A stretch of 6,777 bases of DNA from Alphaproteobacteria bacterium (GTDB taxonomy: Bacteria > Pseudomonadota > Alphaproteobacteria > UBA2136 > UBA6156), in assembly GCA_027489415.1 (NCBI GenBank), contig JAIXZU010000092.1:1-6777 (forward strand), read 5' to 3'. Shown here piece after piece: positions 1-6,374 of this stretch. Made by a program: the position numbers and the translations under genes. The notes beneath the pieces are model-generated. The model was given only the letters and a program-made list of their open reading frames with translations, did no database searches and had not been told where the DNA came from. Every line of letters begins with the position of its first letter. The first letter of the stretch is position 1.

Positions 1-6
1 GAGCGA

Positions 7-2490
7 ATGGGCAAGTATATGCGGCATGTATTTGAGATGCTGAGCTACTTTAAGTTCAGCACCCAGACAGCCAAGTATTACCCCAACCCGGCCCAGGCAC
101 GCATGAAGCTGATTTCAGCACTTGATGCTGTTATTACTCGGCTTGAGCCTTACTGGAAGCCAGTTATTGTGACCACGAAAGGACAGACAGCTGGAGTAAT
201 TATGCCGGTTGCCTTTTTAGGAGACTTTGTGGCGCTTATGAACTTTCTGGCTTTAAAGGCAAGTTCTGGTCTAAGACATGACCTTATTGACCAAGTAATA
301 GCTGGAGGTAAAGACGGAACTAAAGCGTTTTGTACTTTGCGCCGGATTGACAACCGACCATACACTGCAGCTGAAATACGTGGCGGTGTGAATGAGGGCA
401 TCCAAAGTATTCTTAGACGGAGGTACTATGACTCGGTAGGTGTTGTTATACCCAGCCAGATGCCGGACAAACCTGATGAGTTGCTTTTGGAACATGTTTT
501 TGTTCCTGACAGTGTTATTCAGGATTTGCTGGTATTTTGGAGTAATGCTCTTAAAAGTAACGAAGTTGGGGACATTGATTGGGCGAGTGTGCCGACCGAA
601 CCGGGTGAATGGATTGGCTTTTTGAGGCCGTTCCTTCGTACTGAGCATATTGAAAAGCCTGTTGATGAGCCTGTGGTGGAGGAGACTCCGGCGCAGGATG
701 AATGGGACGGTGCCAACCTCATTCCGGTTATTCCTGAACAGGAACGGGCGGTGTTTGATGTGGGGTATGGCGAATGGTTGCACTACGACGTGCGGTCATT
801 TCTGTTCAATACAGACGCCTACCCGACCAAAACGGGGGTTGAGCCTTTCACTGCAAAGATGACGCTTGGCAAAGCCGCTGGCGAGGTCGTTTACATTTAT
901 GAATCTGCTGTGCAGATTTTCATGGATGAACACGGCCAGTTTTTGCGGCGGGTTCTGGGTTTTCTTGAGAACCCGAACAACTTGCAGAAGGTGTCCTATC
1001 AGCAATTGGCCTCCGGGCTGATGGTGGGACAGTTTCCGCAGGAGCCTTTGTACCGCGTGCGGCACACCATGGATAACCTCGGTTACTACATGACCATGCC
1101 TTACTACAAGAGCCTGATGGCTTTACTGAGCTGGGTTTCAGACACATTCGGTTTACCGCCGCATGTTGAGAAGCTGATGCGCGTGAGTGGTTTGGTTTCG
1201 GACAACCCCAAGGAAATGCGCCATGAGATGCTTAAGAACATTCGGCAACAGAATGTGAACGAGCAGATGACGGCGGGTGTTTGCGGGATTGCCGTGGCCA
1301 GCCAAGCCGGTAAGCCGATTGCCCTGACAGGCGTTATTATTCCGACACGGAAAATGCGACTGTTCAAGGAGGCGTTGCTGAGCCGCATACCGGACTTTTT
1401 TGTACGGGTGCGGGCTGAGGACTTTCCGGAAGGGCCGGGAACAGCGTGGATGGATTACCTTAGGGTAGCGTTGGCAAGAGAGGCTGGTTCTCCAGCGGAG
1501 GAGACTCCGGTGGAGGCGGTGCTGGTTGATGTGCCTGTGGTGGAGGAGACTCCGGCACCGGTTGCTGAGACTGACGGCTTCCCTGAGGTTGACGGGCCGG
1601 ACATTGCGAAGGTGGAGACACCTGCGCAGAAGACGGTACGGCAGCGGCGTGAGCGTGTGGCGAAGTTGAAGCCGGAAGCGATTCTGGCCGGAATGGATGC
1701 CGACACGCTTTGGGAAGAAGTGCTGACCAACCCCATGGGCTACTTTGCCTGCGAGGTTGATGGCCTTCCACGGGTGACGCCGGAGCTTCGGGCACTAATG
1801 CGCGAAGGAAAGGCCGAGGGTGTGATTGCTAAAGAAGGAACTGCCAAGCGCCATAAACGCACGGTGGAACTGGAAACGGCGATTGCCCACAGCAAGCTGG
1901 CGGTGATGGAGTGGCAACACTTCCTGTCATCGGTCGATGCGCGCAGGCACCCTGCCAAGCGTTGGCTGGAGAGGTTGTTAGGCCGCGAGCTTAACTTCCA
2001 CAAAGCTGACGTGGTGGACATTACGCCCGACCGCATTGGTGAACTGCCGGGGCTGGTTGCCGGACTGCACCGTAACGACCCTGACCGCCTGTGTGTGGTG
2101 AGGGTGGTGATGAGGCATAAGGTGTTTGTTCGACATACTTCGGCGGAGCGCAAAGTCCTTCGGGATGCACGCAAGGCCGAGGAAAAACGGACAAACAAAA
2201 AGATAAAGCTGCCGGAAGTGCGGGTTAAAACCCGTCAGGTTTCGGCAACGCGTCTGCACCGGCAATACTTCCGCTTTGCTGAGTTCCCCATGATGGCGGT
2301 TTTCCCCGCCGGATGGCTGGCACCTGTGGCTGAGCCATGGATGCCGGGGTTGTTTGGGACACCTTATGACCCTACGCTCCTTGATTTCTGCGGCACGTTG
2401 CCGAGGGAATGGTGGGCTGAGCTGGCTAAGGTGATTCCTGAAAAGGATACCACCCGGCCGATGCTGGATGTACGGGCTTTGCGCCCTTGA
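7..2490 (+). CDS. Large hypothetical protein (827 aa), three blocks joined by Pro/Glu-rich linkers
   Basis: I do not recognise this protein family. The frame is open for 827 codons and ends in TGA just before a strong terminator. The frame is also open to the left edge, so the true start may lie outside the window; ATG at 7 and ATG at 19 are both possible. Three blocks are visible: residues 1-215, about 240-490 and about 545-827. They are separated by linkers rich in Pro, Glu and Val (about 216-232 and 495-540), each containing VVEETPA. The ends of blocks 1 and 2 align (145-210 with 427-489), suggesting an internal duplication. Block 3 has a strongly basic stretch (about 701-755) and a Trp/Pro-rich tail, so nucleic-acid binding is conceivable but is only inference. 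No signal peptide is seen; a moderately hydrophobic stretch at 62-84 is interrupted by Asp and Asn and is probably not a membrane helix. A cytoplasmic protein is most likely. The first 600 bases are clearly more AT-rich than the rest. Confidence 0.9.
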   Translation: MGKYMRHVFEMLSYFKFSTQTAKYYPNPAQARMKLISALDAVITRLEPYWKPVIVTTKGQTAGVIMPVAFLGDFVALMNFLALKASSGLRHDLIDQVIAGGKDGTKAFCTLRRIDNRPYTAAEIRGGVNEGIQSILRRRYYDSVGVVIPSQMPDKPDELLLEHVFVPDSVIQDLLVFWSNALKSNEVGDIDWASVPTEPGEWIGFLRPFLRTEHIEKPVDEPVVEETPAQDEWDGANLIPVIPEQERAVFDVGYGEWLHYDVRSFLFNTDAYPTKTGVEPFTAKMTLGKAAGEVVYIYESAVQIFMDEHGQFLRRVLGFLENPNNLQKVSYQQLASGLMVGQFPQEPLYRVRHTMDNLGYYMTMPYYKSLMALLSWVSDTFGLPPHVEKLMRVSGLVSDNPKEMRHEMLKNIRQQNVNEQMTAGVCGIAVASQAGKPIALTGVIIPTRKMRLFKEALLSRIPDFFVRVRAEDFPEGPGTAWMDYLRVALAREAGSPAEETPVEAVLVDVPVVEETPAPVAETDGFPEVDGPDIAKVETPAQKTVRQRRERVAKLKPEAILAGMDADTLWEEVLTNPMGYFACEVDGLPRVTPELRALMREGKAEGVIAKEGTAKRHKRTVELETAIAHSKLAVMEWQHFLSSVDARRHPAKRWLERLLGRELNFHKADVVDITPDRIGELPGLVAGLHRNDPDRLCVVRVVMRHKVFVRHTSAERKVLRDARKAEEKRTNKKIKLPEVRVKTRQVSATRLHRQYFRFAEFPMMAVFPAGWLAPVAEPWMPGLFGTPYDPTLLDFCGTLPREWWAELAKVIPEKDTTRPMLDVRALRP
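439..636 (+). repeat. Internal protein repeat, copy A (residues 145-210 of the 827-aa protein)
   Basis: This segment aligns by eye with residues 427-489 of the same protein. Shared positions include G145/G427, S150-Q151/S432-Q433, K155-P156/K436-P437, a Val-x-x-Pro at 164-167/443-446, P199-G200/P477-G478, and W-[IM]-x-[FY]-L-R at 202-207/481-486. Each copy is followed by a linker containing EETP. The similarity is at protein level; the two DNA segments have clearly diverged. Confidence 0.55.
661..692 (+). repeat. Linker repeat copy 1 (32 bp)
   Basis: This segment matches 1525-1556 at 31 of 32 bases; the only difference is A668 versus T1532. Both copies are read in the same frame, giving VDEPVVEETPA here (residues 219-229). 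A shorter 14-base part (678-691) recurs at 1497-1510. Each copy sits just after an internal domain copy. Confidence 0.9.
1285..1473 (+). repeat. Internal protein repeat, copy B (residues 427-489 of the 827-aa protein)
   Basis: This is the partner of the repeat at residues 145-210. It keeps the order G-hydrophobic-SQ, KP, V-I-I-P, PG and W-M-D-Y-L-R. Upstream residues may extend the match (block 1 from about 115, block 2 from about 398), but more weakly. The copies were found by eye without an alignment score. Confidence 0.55.
1525..1556 (+). repeat. Linker repeat copy 2 (32 bp)
   Basis: This is the second copy of the linker repeat, read as VDVPVVEETPA (residues 507-517). Together with the partial copy at 1497-1510 it makes a linker about 45 residues long between blocks 2 and 3. 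Near-identity at DNA level contrasts with the diverged flanking domains, pointing to recent duplication or gene conversion of the linker. Confidence 0.9.
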
Positions 2491-2501
2491 TGCGGATGAA
2501 G

Positions 2502-2527
2502 AAGGCACCCTGCGGGGTGCCTTTTTT
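2502..2527 (+). terminator. Intrinsic terminator of the 827-aa gene
   Basis: The stem AAGGCACCC (2502-2510) pairs perfectly with GGGTGCCTT (2515-2523) around a TGCG loop and runs into six T residues (2522-2527). It begins 11 nt after the stop codon. galE converges from the right and ends at 2542; on the minus strand the same hairpin is followed only by a broken T-tract (TTCTTC), so it may also stop galE, less efficiently. Confidence 0.93.
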
Positions 2528-2541
2528 ACGATTGCTTCGGC

Positions 2542-3579
2542 CTAGCTGAGGGTTTGGCGCCAGGCGTAGGCGGTGCGGACGATGGTTTCGACGTCCGAGT
2601 GTTCCGGTTTCCAGTTCAGAACGGTTTGGGCTTTGGTGCTGTTGGCGACTAAAGCGGGAGGGTCTCCGGCGCGGCGGGGGTGTTTGCTGGCTGGGACAAC
2701 CTTGCCAGTGACGCGTTCGATGCTGGCGGTGATTTCATCCACGCTGAGCCCCTGCCCTGTGCCGAGGTTGAGGGCCATGTGGGCGGGGGTTGAGTTGTCC
2801 GCTTTCAAAAGATGTTCTAGGGCGGCGACGTGGGCTGTGGCGAGGTCCGCAACATGAATATAGTCCCGTACTGCGGTGCCGTCCGGCGTGGGGTAGTCCG
2901 AGCCGAAAATCTGGAGTTCGGGGCGGGTGCCGAGGAGCGCTTCCAGAGCCACCGGAATGAGGTGGGTGGGGTTGCGGTTTTCGAGGCCGATGGAGTTGTC
3001 CAGCGACGCGCCGGCGGCGTTGAAATAGCGGAGGGCGATGCTTCGGAGGCCGTAGGCGTGGGCGTAGTCCAGTAGCATGTGTTCGACCATCAGTTTGCTT
3101 TGGCCGTAGGGGTTGATGGGTTGGTGGGGGAAGTCCTCGGATATCGGGCTGCTGGCGGGGATGCCGTAGACGGCGGCGGTGCTGGAAAAGACGAAGGGAA
3201 TGAGGTGGCCGCCAACGCTGGTTTCGCGGATGGCGTTGAGGATTTGCCACGCGCCGAGGGTGTTGACGTGGTAGTAGTCCGCCGGTTTTTCCACGGATTC
3301 GCCGACTGCAATCAGGGCGGCGAAGTGCATGACGGCAATGGGTTGGTATTGTTCGATGGCGGCTTTGAGGGCGGCGCCGTCCCGGATGTCGCCTTCCACC
3401 AGCGGGCCGAACTGGACGGCTTTGCGGTGGCCGGTGGTTAAGTTGTCGAACACAACTGGTGTGTAGCCTGCGGCTTTGAGGGCCTGGCAGGCGTGGCTGC
3501 CGATGTAGCCGGCGCCACCTGTCACCAAAACGTTCCGTTTTGCGTGTTGAGTGTTGGGTGTTGAGTGTTGAGTGCTCAT
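2542..3579 (-). CDS. galE: UDP-glucose 4-epimerase
   Basis: This NAD-dependent cytoplasmic enzyme interconverts UDP-glucose and UDP-galactose (Leloir pathway, sugar-nucleotide supply). It has 345 residues, close to the family's usual length of about 330-340. An extended short-chain dehydrogenase/reductase fold is indicated by the NAD-binding GGAGYIG (21-27), FSSTAAVYG (131-139) with the catalytic Ser/Thr, the catalytic YxxxK (Y158, K162 in NPYGQSK), RYFNAAG (184-190) and VRDYIHVADLA (238-248). The usual start lies just before the VLVTGG strand (17-22). Here about 12 extra residues (STQHSTPNTQHA) are encoded by 7-bp repeats directly after the ATG, and no nearer start codon exists. The start lies 2 nt after the stop of the upstream glycosyltransferase; a weak AAGG about 10 nt upstream is the only ribosome-binding site, so translational coupling is likely. 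It may provide UDP-Gal for the glycan made by its neighbour. Confidence 0.97.
   Translation of the reverse strand: MSTQHSTPNTQHAKRNVLVTGGAGYIGSHACQALKAAGYTPVVFDNLTTGHRKAVQFGPLVEGDIRDGAALKAAIEQYQPIAVMHFAALIAVGESVEKPADYYHVNTLGAWQILNAIRETSVGGHLIPFVFSSTAAVYGIPASSPISEDFPHQPINPYGQSKLMVEHMLLDYAHAYGLRSIALRYFNAAGASLDNSIGLENRNPTHLIPVALEALLGTRPELQIFGSDYPTPDGTAVRDYIHVADLATAHVAALEHLLKADNSTPAHMALNLGTGQGLSVDEITASIERVTGKVVPASKHPRRAGDPPALVANSTKAQTVLNWKPEHSDVETIVRTAYAWRQTLS
3545..3579 (-). repeat. Heptad repeat (about 5 x 7 bp) forming the first codons of galE
   Basis: On the plus strand the units are TGTTGAG, TGTTGGG, TGTTGAG, TGTTGAG and a degenerate TGCTCAT whose CAT is the complement of the galE start codon. 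Seven bases is not a multiple of three, so gain or loss of one unit would change the galE reading frame downstream of the start. Confidence 0.9.
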
Positions 3580-3581
3580 GG

Positions 3582-4805
3582 TTAGCGGGCCTTTTGCATG
3601 ATGAATTCGCGGAAGGTGGCGAGGTTGGTGGCGAGGTTGTACTCGGCCTCGATTTTCCGGCGGGCGTTGCCTGTTAGTGTGGGCCAGAGTTTCGGAGTTT
3701 CAAGGAGCAGGCGGATATTTTCCGTGAGGGCTTCGATGTCCCCTTCGTCGCTGAGGAGGCCGCTGTGGTTGTGGGTGATGAGCTCCGGAATGCCGCTGTG
3801 GACAGTGCTGATGGTGGGCATGCCGCTGGCGAGGGCTTCCATGATGGCCACGGGGAGGCCTTCCATGTCCCCGTTTTCCGCCGTGCGGCTGGGGAGAAGG
3901 AAGATGTCCGATTCCGCGAGGCGTTTGCGGGTTTCCGGATGCGGGAGCGAGCCGTGGAAGTGTACGCGGGCGGTGAGGCCGAGGAGGTCCGTCATCGTGC
4001 GGAGGTCGGCCTCCTGAGGGCCGGTGCCGACGAGGTGATATTCCCATGACAGGGTTTGCGGGAGGGCGGCGAGGGCTTGGAGGACATCCGCCTGCCCTTT
4101 TTTCTGCATCAGGCGGCCGACGGTTATCAGACGCACAGGGCGGCCCTTGGGCATGGTGCGCGGCTGGAAGGGGAAGTTTTCCAGGTGCACGCCGAGGGGG
4201 ATGTAGGCGGGGGCGGTGTCCCCCATCGATTTCAGGCGGTTTTGCCAGAGATTGGTGATGGCGAGGCTGGTGTGGTTGGGGGCGGTGAGCAGGCTGGTGT
4301 AGAAGTTGCTACCTTTGAGGTGGGGGATGGCGGAGATGTCAAACCCATGGAACACCGTGACTTGCGGCATGGTGAGCAGACCCCAGGTGCGGAGGAGGTT
4401 GCCGACGACACCCACCGTGCCGAAATGGCAGACCACGACACTGCCTGTTTGGGGTTTGAAGTTAAGGCCTGCGGCAAACTGCGCGGCTTGCAGGGCGAGG
4501 CCGGGGGCTTTGGCGGCGATTTTTACTGTGGGAAGCCACGAAGCGGGGCGGGTAAGCAGGTGGAGTTTGAGGCGGAGCAAGGATTTGAGCTTCACCGCCA
4601 TGGAAATTTGGGGGTAAAGGATGGTAAGTGCCGCGCTGCGCGTGGGGTTGGAGCGCCAGCTTTTAAAGAGCTGGGTGGCATTGCCCTGCGTAAGGGCGAT
4701 GACGCGCACGGGGGTGCCCGAGGCGGCGAGGGCTTCGATTTGGTCCGATACAAAGGTTTCCGAGACCACGGGGAAGCTGGGGCAAAGATAGATGACGGGT
4801 TGCAT
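3582..4805 (-). CDS. Glycosyltransferase family 4 (group 1), polysaccharide biosynthesis type
   Basis: A retaining GT-B fold glycosyltransferase of 407 residues, normal for the family. It transfers a sugar from a nucleotide donor to a glycan or lipid-linked acceptor at the cytoplasmic face of the membrane. The N-terminus YLCPSFPVVSETFVSDQI (6-23) and GDMEGLPVAIME (312-323) resemble the WcaL/AmsK-like colanic-acid and exopolysaccharide subgroup. Also seen are FHGFDIS (152-158), TVGRLMQKKG (228-237), the E-x7-E donor-site motif (E315, E323) and HSGIPELI (336-343). The start is fixed by an in-frame TAA six bases before the ATG; no good ribosome-binding site is visible. It is the first gene of a two-gene unit with galE. 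The donor sugar and acceptor cannot be read from the sequence; galactose is a guess from the neighbour. No membrane segment is evident. Confidence 0.94.
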   Translation of the reverse strand: MQPVIYLCPSFPVVSETFVSDQIEALAASGTPVRVIALTQGNATQLFKSWRSNPTRSAALTILYPQISMAVKLKSLLRLKLHLLTRPASWLPTVKIAAKAPGLALQAAQFAAGLNFKPQTGSVVVCHFGTVGVVGNLLRTWGLLTMPQVTVFHGFDISAIPHLKGSNFYTSLLTAPNHTSLAITNLWQNRLKSMGDTAPAYIPLGVHLENFPFQPRTMPKGRPVRLITVGRLMQKKGQADVLQALAALPQTLSWEYHLVGTGPQEADLRTMTDLLGLTARVHFHGSLPHPETRKRLAESDIFLLPSRTAENGDMEGLPVAIMEALASGMPTISTVHSGIPELITHNHSGLLSDEGDIEALTENIRLLLETPKLWPTLTGNARRKIEAEYNLATNLATFREFIMQKAR

Positions 4806-4904
4806 GGCTTAGGGATAGGGGAATTTGGCGTAAGGGGCAAGCTTAATGGAGCCACAGCTAAACATTTCAATGCATTACAAAGCCATAGAATGATAACTTA
4901 AAGC

Positions 4905-4930
4905 AAAAAAATAAGCCCCGACGGGGACTT
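4905..4930 (-). terminator. Intrinsic terminator downstream of tRNA-Gly
   Basis: Read on the minus strand, AAG plus CCCC pairs with GGGG plus CTT around a 3-nt loop, with one bulged base, followed by ATTTTTTT (4912-4905). It lies about 40 nt past the tRNA 3' end and about 100 nt before the glycosyltransferase start, so it should separate the two transcripts. Confidence 0.85.
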
Positions 4931-4943
4931 GCTGCTGACATAC

Positions 4944-4964
4944 TTAACTGATTATTGCAGTTAA
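4944..4964 (-). repeat. Perfect 7-bp inverted repeat in the tRNA-Gly trailer
   Basis: TTAACTG (4944-4950) and CAGTTAA (4958-4964) are perfectly complementary around a 7-nt spacer. The hairpin begins 5 nt after the encoded CCA of tRNA-Gly. It has no T-tract, so it is not itself a terminator; it may help processing of the tRNA 3' trailer. Confidence 0.6.
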
Positions 4965-4968
4965 ACTT

Positions 4969-5043
4969 TGGAGCGGGAAAAGGGATTCGAACCCTCGACC
5001 CTCACCATGGCAAGGTGATGCTCTACCACTGAGCTATTCCCGC
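4969..5043 (-). tRNA. tRNA-Gly (anticodon GCC)
   Basis: A full cloverleaf can be drawn. The acceptor stem GCGGGAA (5043-5037) pairs with TTCCCGC (4979-4973). The anticodon stem TCACC/GGTGA closes the loop TTGCCAT with GCC at 5011-5009. The T arm contains GGTTCGAATCC. The discriminator base is T and CCA is encoded (4971-4969). The gene reads glycine codons GGC and GGT. Its sequence resembles alphaproteobacterial tRNA-Gly genes. Confidence 0.98.
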
Positions 5044-5059
5044 GCTCCATTGCGGCGTG

Positions 5060-5089
5060 GTTATAGCGGGGGATGTGTGGGGTCGTCAA
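5060..5089 (-). promoter_or_regulatory. Promoter of tRNA-Gly
   Basis: On the minus strand, TTGACG (5089-5084) and TATAAC (5065-5060) are separated by 18 bp. They match the sigma-70 consensus at 5 of 6 positions each. A GC-rich stretch follows before the tRNA at 5043, as in growth-rate-controlled stable RNA promoters. Confidence 0.78.
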
Positions 5090-5124
5090 CCTTTTTTAAT
5101 TGTCAATTTGTGTGAAAATTAAGC

Positions 5125-5153
5125 TTGCACACCGGCACAGGTTTGCGTATAAG
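5125..5153 (+). promoter_or_regulatory. Promoter of tRNA-Glu (and possibly rluD)
   Basis: TTGCAC (5125-5130) and TATAAG (5148-5153) are separated by exactly 17 bp. A GC-rich discriminator (CGGCG) follows, typical of stringently controlled stable RNA promoters. Transcription would begin near 5160, about 10 nt before the tRNA. No terminator is seen between the tRNA and rluD, so rluD may share this promoter. Confidence 0.82.
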
Positions 5154-5170
5154 CGGCGTGTTCTGTGGAA

Positions 5171-5245
5171 GTCCCCTTCGTCTAGCGGTTAGGACGTTAC
5201 CCTTTCACGGTGAAAACAGGGGTTCGATTCCCCTAGGGGACGCCA
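5171..5245 (+). tRNA. tRNA-Glu (anticodon TTC)
   Basis: The acceptor stem GTCCCCT (5171-5177) pairs with AGGGGAC (5235-5241), followed by discriminator G and an encoded CCA (5243-5245). The anticodon stem TTACC/GGTGA closes the loop CTTTCAC with TTC at 5204-5206. The T arm contains GGTTCGATTCC. The sequence is very close to standard bacterial tRNA-Glu and reads GAA and GAG. Confidence 0.98.
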
Positions 5246-5249
5246 TTTA

Positions 5250-5291
5250 ACTTTGTGTTTAAGTTTTCAGTGTTTGTTGTTCAGTTTAGAA
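5250..5291 (+). repeat. Degenerate T-rich heptads between tRNA-Glu and rluD
   Basis: The spacer can be read in 7-bp steps, with TTTTCAG (5264-5270), TGTTTGT (5271-5277) and TGTTCAG (5278-5284) the clearest units. They resemble the TGTTGAG heptads at the galE start. The copies are imperfect and T-rich, so chance is a real alternative. Confidence 0.4.
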
Positions 5292-5313
5292 AGCCTTGGT
5301 GGTAGGTTTCGGC

Positions 5314-6261
5314 ATGTCGAATATCCAGCAATTTGTGATTGATGAAAGCCACGCAGGCGTGCGGCTAGACGTTTGGTTGACCGCAATTATGGGTGACGGG
5401 CACAGCCGTGCGGGGGTTCAGCGGTGGATTAAAGAGGGTTATGTGACGCGTGCGGGCCAGCTTGAGGCTAACCCCGCGCGCAAAGTGCGGCTGGGTGAAG
5501 TGTATGATGTGGATGTGCCGGCGGCAGTGGCGAGTGAGCTGGTGGCGGAGGATATTCCGCTGAACGTGGTTTATGAAGACAGCGATTTACTGGTGATAGA
5601 CAAGCCTGCGGGCCTGACCGTGCACCCTGCCCCCGGTAACTATACCGGTACGCTAGTGCAGGCGTTGCTGCACCACTGCGGCGATAGCCTAAGTGGGATT
5701 AACGGTTTGGCGCGGCCGGGGATTGTGCATAGAATTGATAAAGATACGAGTGGGCTGCTGGTGGTGGCGAAGCATGATGCGGCCCATAGAGGGTTGGCGA
5801 AGCTGTTTGCGAGGCATGATATCCACCGCAAATATATTGCAATTGTGCGGGGTGTGCCGGTGCGCAAGAGTGGAACGATTGCGACGAATATTGGCCGTAA
5901 CCCGCTTAACCGCATGAGGCATGCGGTGCTGCCGGACGGGCAGGGCAAGCCGGCGGTAACGCATTACAAGGTGGTGGAGAGCTACGGTGACGCGGCGGCG
6001 ATGGTGGAGTGCATGCTGGAGACCGGGCGGACGCACCAGATACGCGTGCATATGGCACACCTTGGCCACCCGTTGCTGGGAGACCCGACTTATGGTGGGG
6101 GCAAGGTGGGCAAGGGTTTAGCGGATATTGAGATACCCAACCGGCAGCTTTTACATGCGGCGGAACTGGGGTTTGTTCACCCGATAAGTGGGGAGGAAAT
6201 GATGTTTGAAAGCCCCTTGCCCGCGGAGATGGCGGCGGTGGTGGAGAGGCTTAGGCTTTAG
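5314..6261 (+). CDS. rluD: 23S rRNA pseudouridine synthase, RluD family
   Basis: RluA/RluD-type enzyme that isomerises uridine to pseudouridine; E. coli RluD acts on helix 69 of 23S rRNA (1911, 1915, 1917) during 50S assembly. The 315 residues show an N-terminal S4 RNA-binding domain (about 15-66) and a PseudoU_synth_2 catalytic domain (about 90-300). The signature HRIDKDTSGLLVVAK (139-153) includes the catalytic Asp (D142). VHPAPGN (103-109) and LETGRTHQIRVHMAHLGHPL (235-254) match RluD closely, so RluD is preferred over RluA or RluC; the exact target is inferred. The ATG at 5314 is chosen, with GGTAGG (5301-5306) as a modest ribosome-binding site; a TTG at 5296 would add six residues. It lies 68 nt behind tRNA-Glu. 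The stop codon lies within a 7-bp repeat tract. In many alphaproteobacteria rpoH follows rluD; here it does not within the window. Confidence 0.97.
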   Translation: MSNIQQFVIDESHAGVRLDVWLTAIMGDGHSRAGVQRWIKEGYVTRAGQLEANPARKVRLGEVYDVDVPAAVASELVAEDIPLNVVYEDSDLLVIDKPAGLTVHPAPGNYTGTLVQALLHHCGDSLSGINGLARPGIVHRIDKDTSGLLVVAKHDAAHRGLAKLFARHDIHRKYIAIVRGVPVRKSGTIATNIGRNPLNRMRHAVLPDGQGKPAVTHYKVVESYGDAAAMVECMLETGRTHQIRVHMAHLGHPLLGDPTYGGGKVGKGLADIEIPNRQLLHAAELGFVHPISGEEMMFESPLPAEMAAVVERLRL

Positions 6262-6292
6262 GCGTTAGGCTATGGGCTATAGGCTTTTGGGT
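6251..6292 (+). repeat. Heptad repeat (6 x 7 bp) across the rluD stop codon
   Basis: Six consecutive 7-bp units are seen: TTAGGCT, TTAGGCG, TTAGGCT, ATGGGCT, ATAGGCT and TTTGGGT. The first unit encodes the last Leu-Arg-Leu residues and the TAG stop (6259-6261) falls in the second. The tract differs in sequence from the galE heptads but has the same period. Confidence 0.9.
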
Positions 6293-6374
6293 ACTGATGA
6301 AGACGGGAAGTGCTTTGTAGAGGCACGGTGGCTCTCGTTTTTCTGGGGGCAGTGAATGAGGAACGTGCCTTGGA

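Noticed and set aside
2735..3441. Open frames of 70-170 codons overlapping galE on both strands
   Set aside because: They are out-of-frame readings of galE with biased composition (Pro/Arg- or Gly/Val-rich) and no ribosome-binding sites.
4056..4901. Long plus-strand open frame (281 codons) opposite the glycosyltransferase
   Set aside because: It mirrors a well-supported GC-rich gene on the other strand, is dominated by Gly, Glu and Ala as expected for an antisense shadow, and resembles no protein family.
4806..4904. Possible promoter for the glycosyltransferase (TTGAAA about 17 bp from ATTAAG on minus)
   Set aside because: The -10 part matches the consensus at only about 3 of 6 positions, so it is not supported, although a promoter must lie here if the terminator at 4905-4930 is efficient.
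5171..5245. tRNA-Glu 3' end as a phage or island attachment site
   Set aside because: No second copy of the tRNA 3' end and no integrase gene are seen; the downstream gene is the housekeeping rluD.
3545..6292. Heptad tracts as a CRISPR array
   Set aside because: The units are only 7 bp with no spacers between them, so they are simple tandem repeats.
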